Virus record (IMG/VR): IMGVR_UViG_3300042868_006575
Span: 1-58,638 of that record
Origin: a virus
Direction: 5' to 3' (one strand)
Length of the DNA: 58,638 bases
The stretch's first letter is position 1. The number at the start of each line of letters is the position of its first letter. Positions 1 to 6,549 of the stretch are shown in pieces. The translations under genes and the position numbers were made by a program. The notes under the pieces were generated by a model. The model made no database searches. It was not told the DNA's origin and saw nothing but the letters and a program-made list of their open reading frames with translations.

Positions 1-170
1 CGTTTGCTTTGTTTGATCTAGTGAAGTGGCGCGCCGCGTGTGGTTTTCGGGCATTGGGGCATAGGTTACTGGCTGGCTGGTTGTTGCTGCCGGCTGGCTT
101 GATTGGTTGGTAGTATAGTAGTTATTTAATTGTTTGGGGGGGGATTTGTAGCTACAATTTGGTTATTATC
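1..170. other. G-rich, low-complexity non-coding leader
   Basis: This stretch contains repeated GGCTGG/TTGGTT units and an eight-G run at about 136-143. Its composition is unlike the AT-rich rest of the window. No gene on the plus strand fits. A minus-strand frame stays open here and is continuous with the partial gene at the right edge only if the molecule is circular. It could be a replication or packaging region or a contig edge, and the sequence does not decide between these. Confidence 0.4.
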
Positions 171-220
171 GTAACAAATCGTAACTTAGCGTAACAAAAC
201 GTAACAAATCGTAACACATG
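171..220. repeat. Five tandem 10-bp repeats (GTAACAAATC type)
   Basis: Five consecutive 10-bp units begin at 171, 181, 191, 201 and 211. Each starts with GTAAC, and units one and four are identical. The last unit runs into the ATG at 218. The exact helical-turn period suggests a protein-binding array, either an operator for the gene at 218 or replication iterons. No function can be assigned from the sequence alone. Confidence 0.6.
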
Positions 221-496
221 ATAAAGAAAAAAGAAAACTGCGAATATTGCGGTGAAAAAATGGAAAGTATAACTGCTAAAAAAAGGTTTTGCTCTGAAAA
301 ATGTAGAGTATATTCATCTAGGATGAAGAGTGTTTTAAAGAATGAGCCGCAAAAGCAAATAATCGGCTCAAATTTGAAAGATGTACGCAAATTGGTACAA
401 ATACCTGCGCAAAGTGAAAAAAAGCCAATTTTGGAGCCTCCTAGTCACTTAACTGGAATAGATTTAGTGATATGGAAAGCTGAAAATCAAAAATAA
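218..496 (+). CDS. Small zinc-ribbon protein
   Basis: This is a 92-residue protein. Its N-terminus has two cysteine pairs, CEYC near residues 8-11 and CSEKC near residues 25-29. They are separated by a short basic stretch and look like a treble-clef or zinc-ribbon knuckle. The C-terminal half is polar and has no recognisable domain. The ATG sits at the edge of the five tandem 10-bp repeats, so the protein may be controlled by whatever binds them. It heads a run of four small plus-strand genes. The zinc binding is inferred from cysteine spacing; DNA or RNA binding is only a guess. Confidence 0.7.
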   Translation: MIKKKENCEYCGEKMESITAKKRFCSEKCRVYSSRMKSVLKNEPQKQIIGSNLKDVRKLVQIPAQSEKKPILEPPSHLTGIDLVIWKAENQK

Positions 497-511
497 TTCG
501 TAAATTAGCGT

Positions 512-667
512 ATGAAAAACAAACTACAGATGATGAAACGCGCGGATGGATCATATTCTCGTAGAGGATTATGGGATAATATTCGCGCCAACAAGGGAAG
601 TGGAAAGAAGCCAACTCCGGAAATGTTGAAACAAGAGAAAAAAATTAAAGCAGAAGAAAAAAAATAG
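512..667 (+). CDS. Small basic phage protein (51 aa)
   Basis: A 51-residue Lys/Arg-rich protein starts MKNKLQMMKRADGSYSRRG and ends in a Lys/Glu-rich tail. The start is 15 bases after the previous stop and the stop is two bases before the next ATG, as expected for an operon. Proteins of this look recur in Bacteroidota phages, often beside the 94-aa protein that follows, but I know of no assigned role. The basic charge fits nucleic-acid or virion association, which is inference. Confidence 0.6.
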   Translation: MKNKLQMMKRADGSYSRRGLWDNIRANKGSGKKPTPEMLKQEKKIKAEEKK

Positions 668-669
668 TT

Positions 670-954
670 ATGTCAGGAGCTTGGCAAAGAAAAGAAGGTA
701 AAAATCCAGAAGGTGGGTTAAACGCAAAAGGTCGTGCATCTTACAATGCTGAAACTGGTGGTAACTTAAAAGCCCCAGTTAAATCTGGCGTAAATCCCAG
801 AAGGGTTTCTTTTGCTGCTAGATTTAGTGGCATGTTAGGTGCTATGAAAAAGCCTAATGGTGAACCTACTCGCAAGGCATTGGCATTAAAAGCTTGGGGA
901 TTTGGTAGCGTTGAAGCTGCTCGTAAATTTGCAAATGCACATAAGAAGTCATAA
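670..954 (+). CDS. Conserved phage protein, DUF6321-like
   Basis: A 94-residue basic protein opens with MSGAWQRKEGKNPEGGLNAK and has the motif NPRRVSFAARFSGM in its centre. Its C-terminus is WGFGSVEAARKFA. This arrangement, a Gly-rich start, an RRxSFxAR core and a WGF helix, matches small phage proteins that I associate with DUF6321. The function is unknown. Its stop overlaps the next start (TAATG), which indicates translational coupling. Confidence 0.65.
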   Translation: MSGAWQRKEGKNPEGGLNAKGRASYNAETGGNLKAPVKSGVNPRRVSFAARFSGMLGAMKKPNGEPTRKALALKAWGFGSVEAARKFANAHKKS

Positions 955-1037
955 TGGATAAAGATATTTGCGTAATTCATGACATTTTACTAGATGATGG
1001 CGCATGCGTAAAATGTCTTTCTGAAGATAATAAATAA
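954..1037 (+). CDS. 27-residue putative zinc-knuckle microprotein
   Basis: The ATG overlaps the preceding TAA by one base. The 27-residue product contains CVIH followed by CVKC, a CxxH-x10-CxxC pattern that could bind one zinc ion. The gene ends on a terminator hairpin. The coupling and the paired metal-ligand motifs support a real gene, but the length makes proof from sequence alone impossible. Confidence 0.5.
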   Translation: MDKDICVIHDILLDDGACVKCLSEDNK

Positions 1038-1062
1038 GGCGGTTTTTAGGCCGCCTTTGTTA
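1036..1062. terminator. Bidirectional terminator
   Basis: A 7-bp stem (AAGGCGG at 1036-1042 with CCGCCTT at 1051-1057) has an 8-base loop. It is followed by a T-rich stretch on the plus strand and preceded by an A-rich stretch that gives U-richness on the minus strand. It separates the convergent genes ending at 1037 (+) and 1064 (-). Confidence 0.7.
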
Positions 1063-1063
1063 T

Positions 1064-1609
1064 TTATTTTAACTCTATCTTATTTAGCTCAAAATTTTCT
1101 TCATTTCTATAGGTTACAATTATACTATTGTATTTAAAAATTTCTACAGAATAATTTATCCCATCTCTAGTCCATTCTGAAATGTAATTTGATTTATCGT
1201 TTTTAACAGCTTCCATTTCTTTCCCTTTGTGTTTTTTATCATAAGGAGGCTTAAATGATGCATAATAAATATCTGGGTTTCCGTATTTGTCTGAAAATAC
1301 TTTTACATATTTTTTGTATTCATTTAACAATTCTCCCCAAGTTTTAGAATCCCCAATGTAAGCGCTAAGAACAACTGGCTTGTTGGACTTAACTGTATTC
1401 ACTACATAAATTCTGGTTTCCTTACTATCATATTCTCCAGATAATTTTATTGTATTACCCATGCCATAATCAAAATTAAAACCCTTGCTTTCTAGTTTTT
1501 CTATTAAATTTTGGGTATTTTCTTTTAAAGATATGCCATCAAATATCTGTGACATTCCTGTGTTTACTAATAAAATAATGATTAGTGCGGTTGTGATTAG
1601 TTTTTTCAT
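1064..1609 (-). CDS. Secreted or exported hypothetical protein
   Basis: This 181-residue protein starts with a typical signal peptide: MKKL, a hydrophobic core of about 12 residues, then a small-residue cleavage zone near GMSQ. The remainder is a polar alpha/beta domain with many Lys and Tyr and no family I recognise. It is the last gene of the minus-strand early operon. An exported product in an early position could act in the host envelope, for example in superinfection exclusion, but nothing in the sequence shows this directly. Confidence 0.7.
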   Translation of the reverse strand: MKKLITTALIIILLVNTGMSQIFDGISLKENTQNLIEKLESKGFNFDYGMGNTIKLSGEYDSKETRIYVVNTVKSNKPVVLSAYIGDSKTWGELLNEYKKYVKVFSDKYGNPDIYYASFKPPYDKKHKGKEMEAVKNDKSNYISEWTRDGINYSVEIFKYNSIIVTYRNEENFELNKIELK

Positions 1610-1625
1610 TTTTTTTGTTTTTAGG

Positions 1626-1976
1626 TTATTGTTTTGTTTCGTTAATATCTATTATTTTTACTTCTTCTCCATCCAGCATTGCATCTATAGTTGATTCTAT
1701 CATTTCTCTTTGCTCTGGCATTAGTAGTGAAATTTTCTCTGTTATTGCCGGTATAGCAAATACATCACTTTCTAACTCTTTTTTTAAACCGGATCTAATA
1801 TCATCATCTACGTTTGGATTGGTTAAAAAATCTCTATAAATCCATTTTATTTTATCAATGTAAGTTTTGAATAATGCAGATCCTTTTGATCCGGGATATT
1901 GCCTTCTAAAATCTTCATAATACTCTTCAGCCATCCTCAAGTGCTGAATAGCGCTTATGATATTTGCTCCTTTCAT
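1626..1976 (-). CDS. Conserved phage hypothetical protein
   Basis: A 116-residue acidic, mostly helical protein. Its start overlaps the stop of the upstream exonuclease gene by four bases (ATGA), so the two are translationally coupled. The first 55 residues form an amphipathic helix with YYEDFRRQYPGS. The C-terminus contains a Glu/Asp-rich helix and ends in DINETKQ. Its coupling to a recombination exonuclease suggests a DNA metabolism role, which is inference only. Confidence 0.6.
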   Translation of the reverse strand: MKGANIISAIQHLRMAEEYYEDFRRQYPGSKGSALFKTYIDKIKWIYRDFLTNPNVDDDIRSGLKKELESDVFAIPAITEKISLLMPEQREMIESTIDAMLDGEEVKIIDINETKQ

Positions 1977-2731
1977 TTATTAAAGTTTATATGAGTCTTT
2001 TCTAGTTCTGATAAAAATTCCCTTGCTTTTTCTACCTTGTGCTGAATTCTTAATATATCATCTTCGTTTCTATCAACATTAAATATTAATATTCTTTCTG
2101 AAATATCAATATCATCAAATGTCATATTAAATTCAAGCTTCATTGACTCTTTTACATATTCTGGGCTTTCTTCTGAAACAACATTCATCTTATTAAGTAG
2201 GTATCTTTTTTCTTGTTCAATTATACCAAATGGTGTATTTACAAGACAATATGCAATATGTCCACTAGTAGCACCCGTAAGCCACATGTAAGATTGGAGC
2301 TGCCAGTAATATAAGCTATCAAGCTTATCTGGTATATTCCCTAAGAATGTCCATAGATCATAGCTTGATTTAATATCAATAACCTTATTTGGATTGACAG
2401 TAATTATATCCGGATGCCCCGATATGTAATCATTAGTAAATCTATGTTCATTTTTACCATAACCCACAAACCAATAACGATTTAAAAGATCAATTGAATC
2501 ATCTTCCGCTTCAACACCTTTTTTCATTTGTTTCGTTTGTATGTCTTTTACTCTACCATATTTCTCGGCAATATAGACTTCAATCAAATGTTTTTGAGCT
2601 GTTTTAGAAAGCAACCCAGCTTCTTTGTCTGCTTTAGATTGTGGTTCTGTCATCAAATATCCAACTGAGCTGGACCTGATTAGTGTGCTGTTAAAGTTTA
2701 TCATGTTAGAATAGTTTACCTTGTTGTTCAA
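1973..2731 (-). CDS. YqaJ-like PD-(D/E)XK exonuclease
   Basis: A 252-residue protein with the signature of the YqaJ/lambda-exonuclease nuclease fold. It has KGVEAED (residues 71-77), GHPDI with Asp108, and DIKSS with Asp119 and Lys121, which together form the PD-(D/E)XK catalytic set. A Tyr/Gln-rich helix, YYWQLQSYMWLTG, follows, as is usual in this family. Such enzymes resect double-stranded DNA 5' to 3' to prepare ends for single-strand annealing. No annealing protein of the Red-beta, Erf or RecT type is recognisable nearby, although SSB is encoded at 8430. It overlaps both neighbours in the operon. Confidence 0.85.
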   Translation of the reverse strand: MNNKVNYSNMINFNSTLIRSSSVGYLMTEPQSKADKEAGLLSKTAQKHLIEVYIAEKYGRVKDIQTKQMKKGVEAEDDSIDLLNRYWFVGYGKNEHRFTNDYISGHPDIITVNPNKVIDIKSSYDLWTFLGNIPDKLDSLYYWQLQSYMWLTGATSGHIAYCLVNTPFGIIEQEKRYLLNKMNVVSEESPEYVKESMKLEFNMTFDDIDISERILIFNVDRNEDDILRIQHKVEKAREFLSELEKTHINFNK

Positions 2732-3083
2732 AATATTGTGAATTTAATCCGAAGTTTTTTCTCATTGCATTATATGTTTCAAACCATGCTTTTGCTTGAG
2801 ATTTTGCAACCCTTTCAATTCTTTCACAATATTCAATTGCTTCTTTTCGGTCTTTCATTAACCAATATCCTTTGGCATCAGAAAGAATCATGTACCCTTT
2901 CTTTATTCTTAAATCTCTTATTACCTGTCTAATTTTTCTTAGGCTAGATTCTCTTTTTTCTACTTCATATTCAGGATGGCTTCCAAGCCATTTTTCTGAT
3001 TTTGCAATTTCTTCTTGTGTAATTCTGTAATTAGCACTTGAAATTAAATTTAATATAGCTTTTTCATCATTTGTTAGTTGCAT
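2706..3083 (-). CDS. Winged-helix-like early protein
   Basis: A 125-residue basic protein whose first half reads as a helix-turn-helix. It has a helix LTNDEKAILNLI, a second helix ITQEEIAKSEKWL, then RKIRQVIRDLRIKKG and a beta-wing ILSDAKGYWLM. The second half is a long basic helix. Its 3' end overlaps the exonuclease gene by 26 bases. Similar winged-helix proteins sit beside exonuclease genes in Bacteroidota phages. DNA binding is likely, but whether its role is regulatory or in recombination is not visible. Confidence 0.6.
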   Translation of the reverse strand: MQLTNDEKAILNLISSANYRITQEEIAKSEKWLGSHPEYEVEKRESSLRKIRQVIRDLRIKKGYMILSDAKGYWLMKDRKEAIEYCERIERVAKSQAKAWFETYNAMRKNFGLNSQYFEQQGKLF

Positions 3084-3444
3084 TGTTAAAACTTTTTAAT
3101 TTATTATTATAACATTCTAGTAATTCTGTATTATTTTTACTCATTAACTCCCAAGCCTTTAATTCTTCTTTTGTTTTACACATCTCAATAAACTCTTTCG
3201 TTCTTTCTGTTAAAGATTTTGGATTTTGTCTTGGTTCTATAAGTATTGGCTCAATTTCTGCATCAATAACAATAGAGTGCCTATCTAAATTCTTTTTATG
3301 ATACTCTTCAACAAGACCTTTTGCAATATCAAGCGCTTTATCGGCAGACTCTCCATTATGCAAACAAACCTCTACTCCAATTTTTTCAGACGTGTAATTA
3401 CCTAAATTAAATGTTTTTTGATAGTTAACTTTTTCTATGTGCAT
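3067..3444 (-). CDS. Conserved phage hypothetical protein
   Basis: A 125-residue protein beginning MHIEKVNYQKTFNLGNYTSE, an opening I associate with conserved early proteins of Bacteroidota phages. It overlaps the next gene by 17 bases. The N-terminal half looks like an alpha/beta domain. The C-terminal half is a helical, charged stretch containing ELKAWELM. The role is unknown; its place upstream of a winged-helix protein and an exonuclease suggests the recombination module. Confidence 0.6.
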   Translation of the reverse strand: MHIEKVNYQKTFNLGNYTSEKIGVEVCLHNGESADKALDIAKGLVEEYHKKNLDRHSIVIDAEIEPILIEPRQNPKSLTERTKEFIEMCKTKEELKAWELMSKNNTELLECYNNKLKSFNNATNK

Positions 3445-3451
3445 ATAGTTA

Positions 3452-3649
3452 TTATTTAATTCTAGTTACAGTAGTAATATTATTAGCGTATTTAATTTTG
3501 AAAAGCTTTTGTTTATGCTCTTCCTTTTTCTTTAATTGTGAAACCATAACCATTACAGAAGTGTAAGGGTTTTCTAATAGTAAACTTTCTTCTAGTTTTA
3601 AGTCACCCACCTTGCTTGCTACAGATGTTGGACTAATGCTTCTTGCCAT
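3452..3649 (-). CDS. Small early protein, possible regulator
   Basis: A 65-residue basic protein is the first gene of this minus-strand operon, with a promoter-like element 26 bases upstream. It starts MARSISPTSVASKVGDLKL and then has a Lys-rich helix QLKKKEEHKQKL. There is no clear family match. The position directly behind the promoter and the small basic character fit an early regulator or host-takeover protein, but this is inference. Confidence 0.55.
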   Translation of the reverse strand: MARSISPTSVASKVGDLKLEESLLLENPYTSVMVMVSQLKKKEEHKQKLFKIKYANNITTVTRIK

Positions 3650-3675
3650 ATTTTTATGTTTTATTGATTATATGG

Positions 3676-3699
3676 CAAAATTATATTAATTAATTTAAT
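3676..3699 (-). promoter_or_regulatory. Promoter with AT-palindrome element
   Basis: On the minus strand TAATTTTG (3683-3676) matches the Bacteroidota -7 consensus TAnnTTTG. Directly upstream is TTAATTAAATTAATTAA, the AT-rich element seen at several other promoters in this window. It lies 26 bases ahead of the ATG at 3649 and downstream of a terminator for the preceding operon. Confidence 0.6.
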
Positions 3700-3724
3700 T
3701 AAAAAAATAAATTTAATTAAATTT

Positions 3725-3759
3725 TAAAAAAAAATACCCCCTATGGAAATAGGAGGTAT
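3725..3759 (-). terminator. Rho-independent terminator on the minus strand
   Basis: An 11-bp stem with one mismatch (3734-3744 with 3749-3759) encloses a GGAA loop. On the minus strand it is followed by a run of about ten T. It closes the operon that runs from 5528 to 3817. Confidence 0.8.
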
Positions 3760-3816
3760 CTACTAAACTAAAATTAACCTAAAAAAACACACAGAACATT
3801 GTAAAAATACAAATTT

Positions 3817-4362
3817 CTACTGGTTTTTAAATTTTTTCTTTACCAATTCTAGTTTATATCTATATTCAACAACTAAACATTTTAACTCATCTCTTGTTGG
3901 TTTTGAAACCTGCCTAGCTTGATCTTGTAAAAACTCAACTATACCGGGCTTTTCTGTTTCTAAGTTTTTAGAAAATACTTCTAAATTTCCAGATAAAAAA
4001 CAATTATCATGTTCGCTTTGTGGACGACAATTATCTTCTAGCCATCTTGTTCCAAAATTTTTTCTACTGATAAAATGTCCGCACTGAGCTTCTTGCCATT
4101 TCATCTTTTTACCAGAAGTATAACATGAAACATATCCACTTACATCAGCGTGCTTACATCTTATATATTGGCTAAATACAGCATCTAAGTCATCTGTCAA
4201 ATACTTAATACTTTCTAACTCTTCTTCATCTTCATATTTATCAATTCTTCTTTGCGTAGATTCAATAGTAGCACATTGTTTACACATTTTTTTTGAAAAA
4301 TGGTAATCCAGCCTACCACATGAAACACATACTTTTTTCTTTGTTATAATTGTACTTCTCAT
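3817..4362 (-). CDS. ninG: NinG/Rap-type recombination protein
   Basis: A 181-residue protein that matches the lambda NinG (Rap) family. It has an N-terminal zinc ribbon (CVSC at 12-15 and CKQC at 27-30), a charged helix RRIDKYEDEEEL, and the family core YTSGKKMKWQEAQCGHFISR followed by TRWLEDNCRPQ. In lambda this protein is a structure-specific endonuclease that promotes recombination and resolves branched DNA. It is the last gene of the operon starting at 5528 and ends just before a strong terminator. The length is normal for the family. Confidence 0.85.
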   Translation of the reverse strand: MRSTIITKKKVCVSCGRLDYHFSKKMCKQCATIESTQRRIDKYEDEEELESIKYLTDDLDAVFSQYIRCKHADVSGYVSCYTSGKKMKWQEAQCGHFISRKNFGTRWLEDNCRPQSEHDNCFLSGNLEVFSKNLETEKPGIVEFLQDQARQVSKPTRDELKCLVVEYRYKLELVKKKFKNQ

Positions 4363-4364
4363 AA

Positions 4365-4622
4365 TTATGACAGGGCATCTATAATATCAAATTGCTGATC
4401 TAAACTTAATCTTCTTGTAATATCAATACCTTCGCTACCAATAACAAGTTCAACACTGTCTATGTGTATACTAGTTTCATCCTCAGAAAAAGTATGTGTG
4501 CCATGAAACTCTTCTTCTCTTTCTGGATAAAATATTGTCGTTTCAGTATAAGTTACTAATAACTCTCCTTTTAAATCCTCAATCTCGAACATCTTTGTTT
4601 TCGTTTCTTGCTTCTTTTTCAT
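4365..4622 (-). CDS. Hypothetical acidic protein
   Basis: An 85-residue protein with a Lys-rich start (MKKKQETKTK) and an otherwise acidic beta-rich body containing FYPEREEEFHGTHTFSEDE. Its stop is two bases before the ninG start. Its first 44 bases lie inside the end of the upstream small gene in another frame. No family is recognised. The tight spacing argues that it is translated with ninG. Confidence 0.55.
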   Translation of the reverse strand: MKKKQETKTKMFEIEDLKGELLVTYTETTIFYPEREEEFHGTHTFSEDETSIHIDSVELVIGSEGIDITRRLSLDQQFDIIDALS

Positions 4623-4749
4623 TTTCTTTTAATTTATGTAGTTTATTGTTGAAATACCTATATTTTACTGGATCAGAATCACCTCTTTTTACCTCAATAA
4701 TTAAATCCAATCTTTTTGCTAATTCATATATTAGTTCTCTATTTTCCAT
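4579..4749 (-). CDS. Small charged protein coupled to the PP-loop gene
   Basis: A 56-residue frame whose ATG overlaps the TAA of the PP-loop gene by one base (TAATG). It starts MENRELIYELAKRLDLIIEV and is Lys/Glu-rich and helical towards the end. The 3' end overlaps the next gene by 44 bases. It fills what would otherwise be a 126-base gap in an otherwise gap-free operon, and the coupled start is the main evidence. Confidence 0.55.
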   Translation of the reverse strand: MENRELIYELAKRLDLIIEVKRGDSDPVKYRYFNNKLHKLKENEKEARNENKDVRD

Positions 4750-5528
4750 TATCTATGACAGAAAGCACCGCAGCTAGTTTCTTTTTTTAAAGATTTATAT
4801 AATTTTTCAATATCCGGGAACATTAATTTTTCACTTTCACAATCTACCATTAAATCTCTAAGCCTTTTACCATTACCCATAATTGAATAAAATTTTTTCC
4901 TTTTATCTTGAATCTTTTCTTCAAATTCCAATACCTCCATAAATTCTTTGTTATTCAAATGGTACATAGCTTTGTATTCTTTTTCGCTTTTGAAAAAACA
5001 CATCCTACATCCACCTCTCATCATATATACGGGGAAATTAGGGTGCATACCATGTTTTTTTAATATCTCTTCGCAATCATTTCTATCATACCCATCTATA
5101 ATCAACGGGTAAGTATATTTTACATTTGGCATAGCTTCTAAACTTCCAGTTCTACCTTGTTCATCGTAATTAAATCCAATCATTAATTCACATTCTCCTT
5201 GTTCTTTTAAATATTTATCAATTGGAGCGGCTTTAAAATAATTTGTACAAAATCTCATTTGTTGGCTAGGCATAACCTTACAAGCAACTATCAAATCCTC
5301 TAAACTAGAGTATAATTGACCTTTATACAATTTCCCCCCCCCTATTTTAATTAAATTAAATTCTCCATTATGAAAATATTTTAAATAATCTTCAACTTTA
5401 TTAATCCTTTCATACATTTCACCATGCTCTGCGCCAGTATCACACCAAATAGCAGTAGCGCCTTTACCATAAAGTAAACACATTGTAGTTGATTCAACAC
5501 CACCACTAAAACTTATAAATCTTTTCAT
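4749..5528 (-). CDS. PP-loop ATP pyrophosphatase (PAPS-reductase-like)
   Basis: A 259-residue member of the adenine nucleotide alpha-hydrolase superfamily. The PP-loop SGGVEST lies at residues 8-14, followed by IWCDTGAEHGEMYE and later CTNYFKAAPIDKYL. A pair of cysteines in GGCRMCFFK near residue 172 could bind a cluster or zinc. PAPS reductases, DndC-like sulfurtransfer enzymes and many uncharacterised phage proteins share this fold. The true substrate cannot be read here; no other dnd or cysteine-assimilation gene is present. It is the first gene of the early operon and its promoter element ends four bases before the ATG. Confidence 0.8.
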   Translation of the reverse strand: MKRFISFSGGVESTTMCLLYGKGATAIWCDTGAEHGEMYERINKVEDYLKYFHNGEFNLIKIGGGKLYKGQLYSSLEDLIVACKVMPSQQMRFCTNYFKAAPIDKYLKEQGECELMIGFNYDEQGRTGSLEAMPNVKYTYPLIIDGYDRNDCEEILKKHGMHPNFPVYMMRGGCRMCFFKSEKEYKAMYHLNNKEFMEVLEFEEKIQDKRKKFYSIMGNGKRLRDLMVDCESEKLMFPDIEKLYKSLKKETSCGAFCHR

Positions 5529-5532
5529 AATG

Positions 5533-5552
5533 CAAATATAATTAAATTAAAT
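5533..5552 (-). promoter_or_regulatory. Promoter for the PP-loop operon
   Basis: TATATTTG on the minus strand (5540-5533) matches TAnnTTTG and is preceded by TTTAATTTAAT, a version of the AT-rich element. Only four bases separate it from the ATG at 5528, so transcription may begin at or beside the start codon. Confidence 0.6.
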
Positions 5553-5588
5553 AATTCACAAAAATAATTTAAAAAATAATTAAAAATA

Positions 5589-5619
5589 TTTGGGAATTTA
5601 AAAATTAACACTATTTTTG
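5589..5619 (+). promoter_or_regulatory. Promoter for the Cro-like regulator and replication genes
   Basis: A TTTG box (5589-5592) is followed after 19 bases by TATTTTTG (5612-5619). This is the best full match in the window to the Bacteroidota TTTG-N(17-23)-TAnnTTTG promoter. The ATG lies 19 bases downstream. Confidence 0.75.
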
Positions 5620-5638
5620 CTACTTAACAATAAATTTT

Positions 5639-5836
5639 ATGGAAGAAATAAAAACAATGAAGCTTCATGAGAGAATCAAAGAAGCTATGGATGGTCGTAC
5701 TCAGCGTTGGCTTTCATTAAATGCCAAGATACCAGAATCGGAATTATCGCGAAAAATGCAGGGTAAATTACTGTTTACAGATAGTGAGATTACACGCATA
5801 AATGAAGCTTTGAAAACCGATTTAATAAACGATTAA
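5639..5836 (+). CDS. Small Cro/CI-like helix-turn-helix regulator
   Basis: A 65-residue protein with a helix-turn-helix pattern: MKLHERIKEAM, then TQRWLSLNAKIPESELSRKM as the turn and recognition helix, then a closing helix EITRINEALKTD. The layout matches short XRE/Cro-type repressors. It is transcribed divergently from the PP-loop operon with 110 bases between the two genes, which is the classic position for a regulator controlling both directions. A second in-frame ATG at 5657 gives MKLHERIK and could be the true start. It heads the replication operon. Confidence 0.7.
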   Translation: MEEIKTMKLHERIKEAMDGRTQRWLSLNAKIPESELSRKMQGKLLFTDSEITRINEALKTDLIND

Positions 5837-5845
5837 GATTAAGAA

Positions 5846-6547
5846 ATGCCAAAAGACACATTCTACTTCTCACACGACTATAATGCTCGTAATGATGAGA
5901 AGATAAAAAGACTGATTAGAAAACATGGCATGCAAGGGTATGGTGTTTTTTGGTCAATAGTAGAAGATTTATACAATAATGCGAACGCATTGCGAATGGA
6001 TTACGAAGGCATTGCGTACGACTTAAGAACGGATAGCGATTTAGTAGCGAGCGTAGTAAATGATTACGATTTATTTGTTTTTGATGGTGAATATTTTGGA
6101 AGTAATTCTGTTCAAGAAAGATTAGATCAAAGAAATGATAAAAGCGAAAAAGCAAGAAAATCAGCTAGTTACAGATGGGAAAATGCGAACGCATTGCAAC
6201 CGCTATCCGACCGCAATGCTATAAAGGAAAGGAAAGGAAAGGAAATAAAAGGAAAGGAAACTAATATACCACCGATAGAAGAGTTTTTAAGTTTTTGCAA
6301 ACAGGATATGCAAGACAATGGTTTGAGTTATTCCGATTATGAATATTCTTTGAAATCTAAGTATGACTCTTGGGTTCAAAATAAATGGAAAGATGGTCAT
6401 AATAAACAAATAAAGAACTGGAAGAGTAAAATTCGCAATACAATACCGTTTTTAAGCGCAATTAAGCCAAGTTCTAAGCAAAGTAGTAATAATTATCAAA
6501 GCCAAGTTGAAGCGGCTAGAAAAGCCTTTAAACCACTAATAAATTAA
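5846..6547 (+). CDS. Replication initiator, DUF4373 (Lin1244/1753-type)
   Basis: A 233-residue protein. The N-terminal 90 residues (YFSHDYNARNDEKIKRLIRK then HGMQGYGVFWSIVEDLY) match the DUF4373 winged-helix domain found in phage replication initiators. A charged linker follows, then a C-terminal basic region with WVQNKWKDGH and KNWKSKIRN. Such proteins bind origin iterons inside their own gene and load the helicase, as lambda O does. The gene contains four copies of GCATTGC, two within a perfect inverted repeat, next to a purine-rich tract (see 5978-6260). The primase-helicase gene follows two bases after the stop. Confidence 0.8.
   Translation: MPKDTFYFSHDYNARNDEKIKRLIRKHGMQGYGVFWSIVEDLYNNANALRMDYEGIAYDLRTDSDLVASVVNDYDLFVFDGEYFGSNSVQERLDQRNDKSEKARKSASYRWENANALQPLSDRNAIKERKGKEIKGKETNIPPIEEFLSFCKQDMQDNGLSYSDYEYSLKSKYDSWVQNKWKDGHNKQIKNWKSKIRNTIPFLSAIKPSSKQSSNNYQSQVEAARKAFKPLIN
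5978..6260. other. Candidate replication origin inside the initiator gene
   Basis: AATGCGAACGCATTGC occurs exactly twice, at 5978-5993 and 6182-6197, and contains the perfect dyad AATGCG-AA-CGCATT. The core GCATTGC recurs at 6009-6015 and inverted at 6213-6219. A nearly pure purine tract of GGAAA repeats follows at 6223-6260. Iterons with dyads beside a purine-rich unwinding tract within the initiator gene is the arrangement of lambda ori. The origin role is inferred. Confidence 0.55.
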
Positions 6548-6549
6548 TA

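Noticed and set aside
136-143. G8 run as a frameshift site
   Set aside because: It is in non-coding DNA with no overlapping frames to join.
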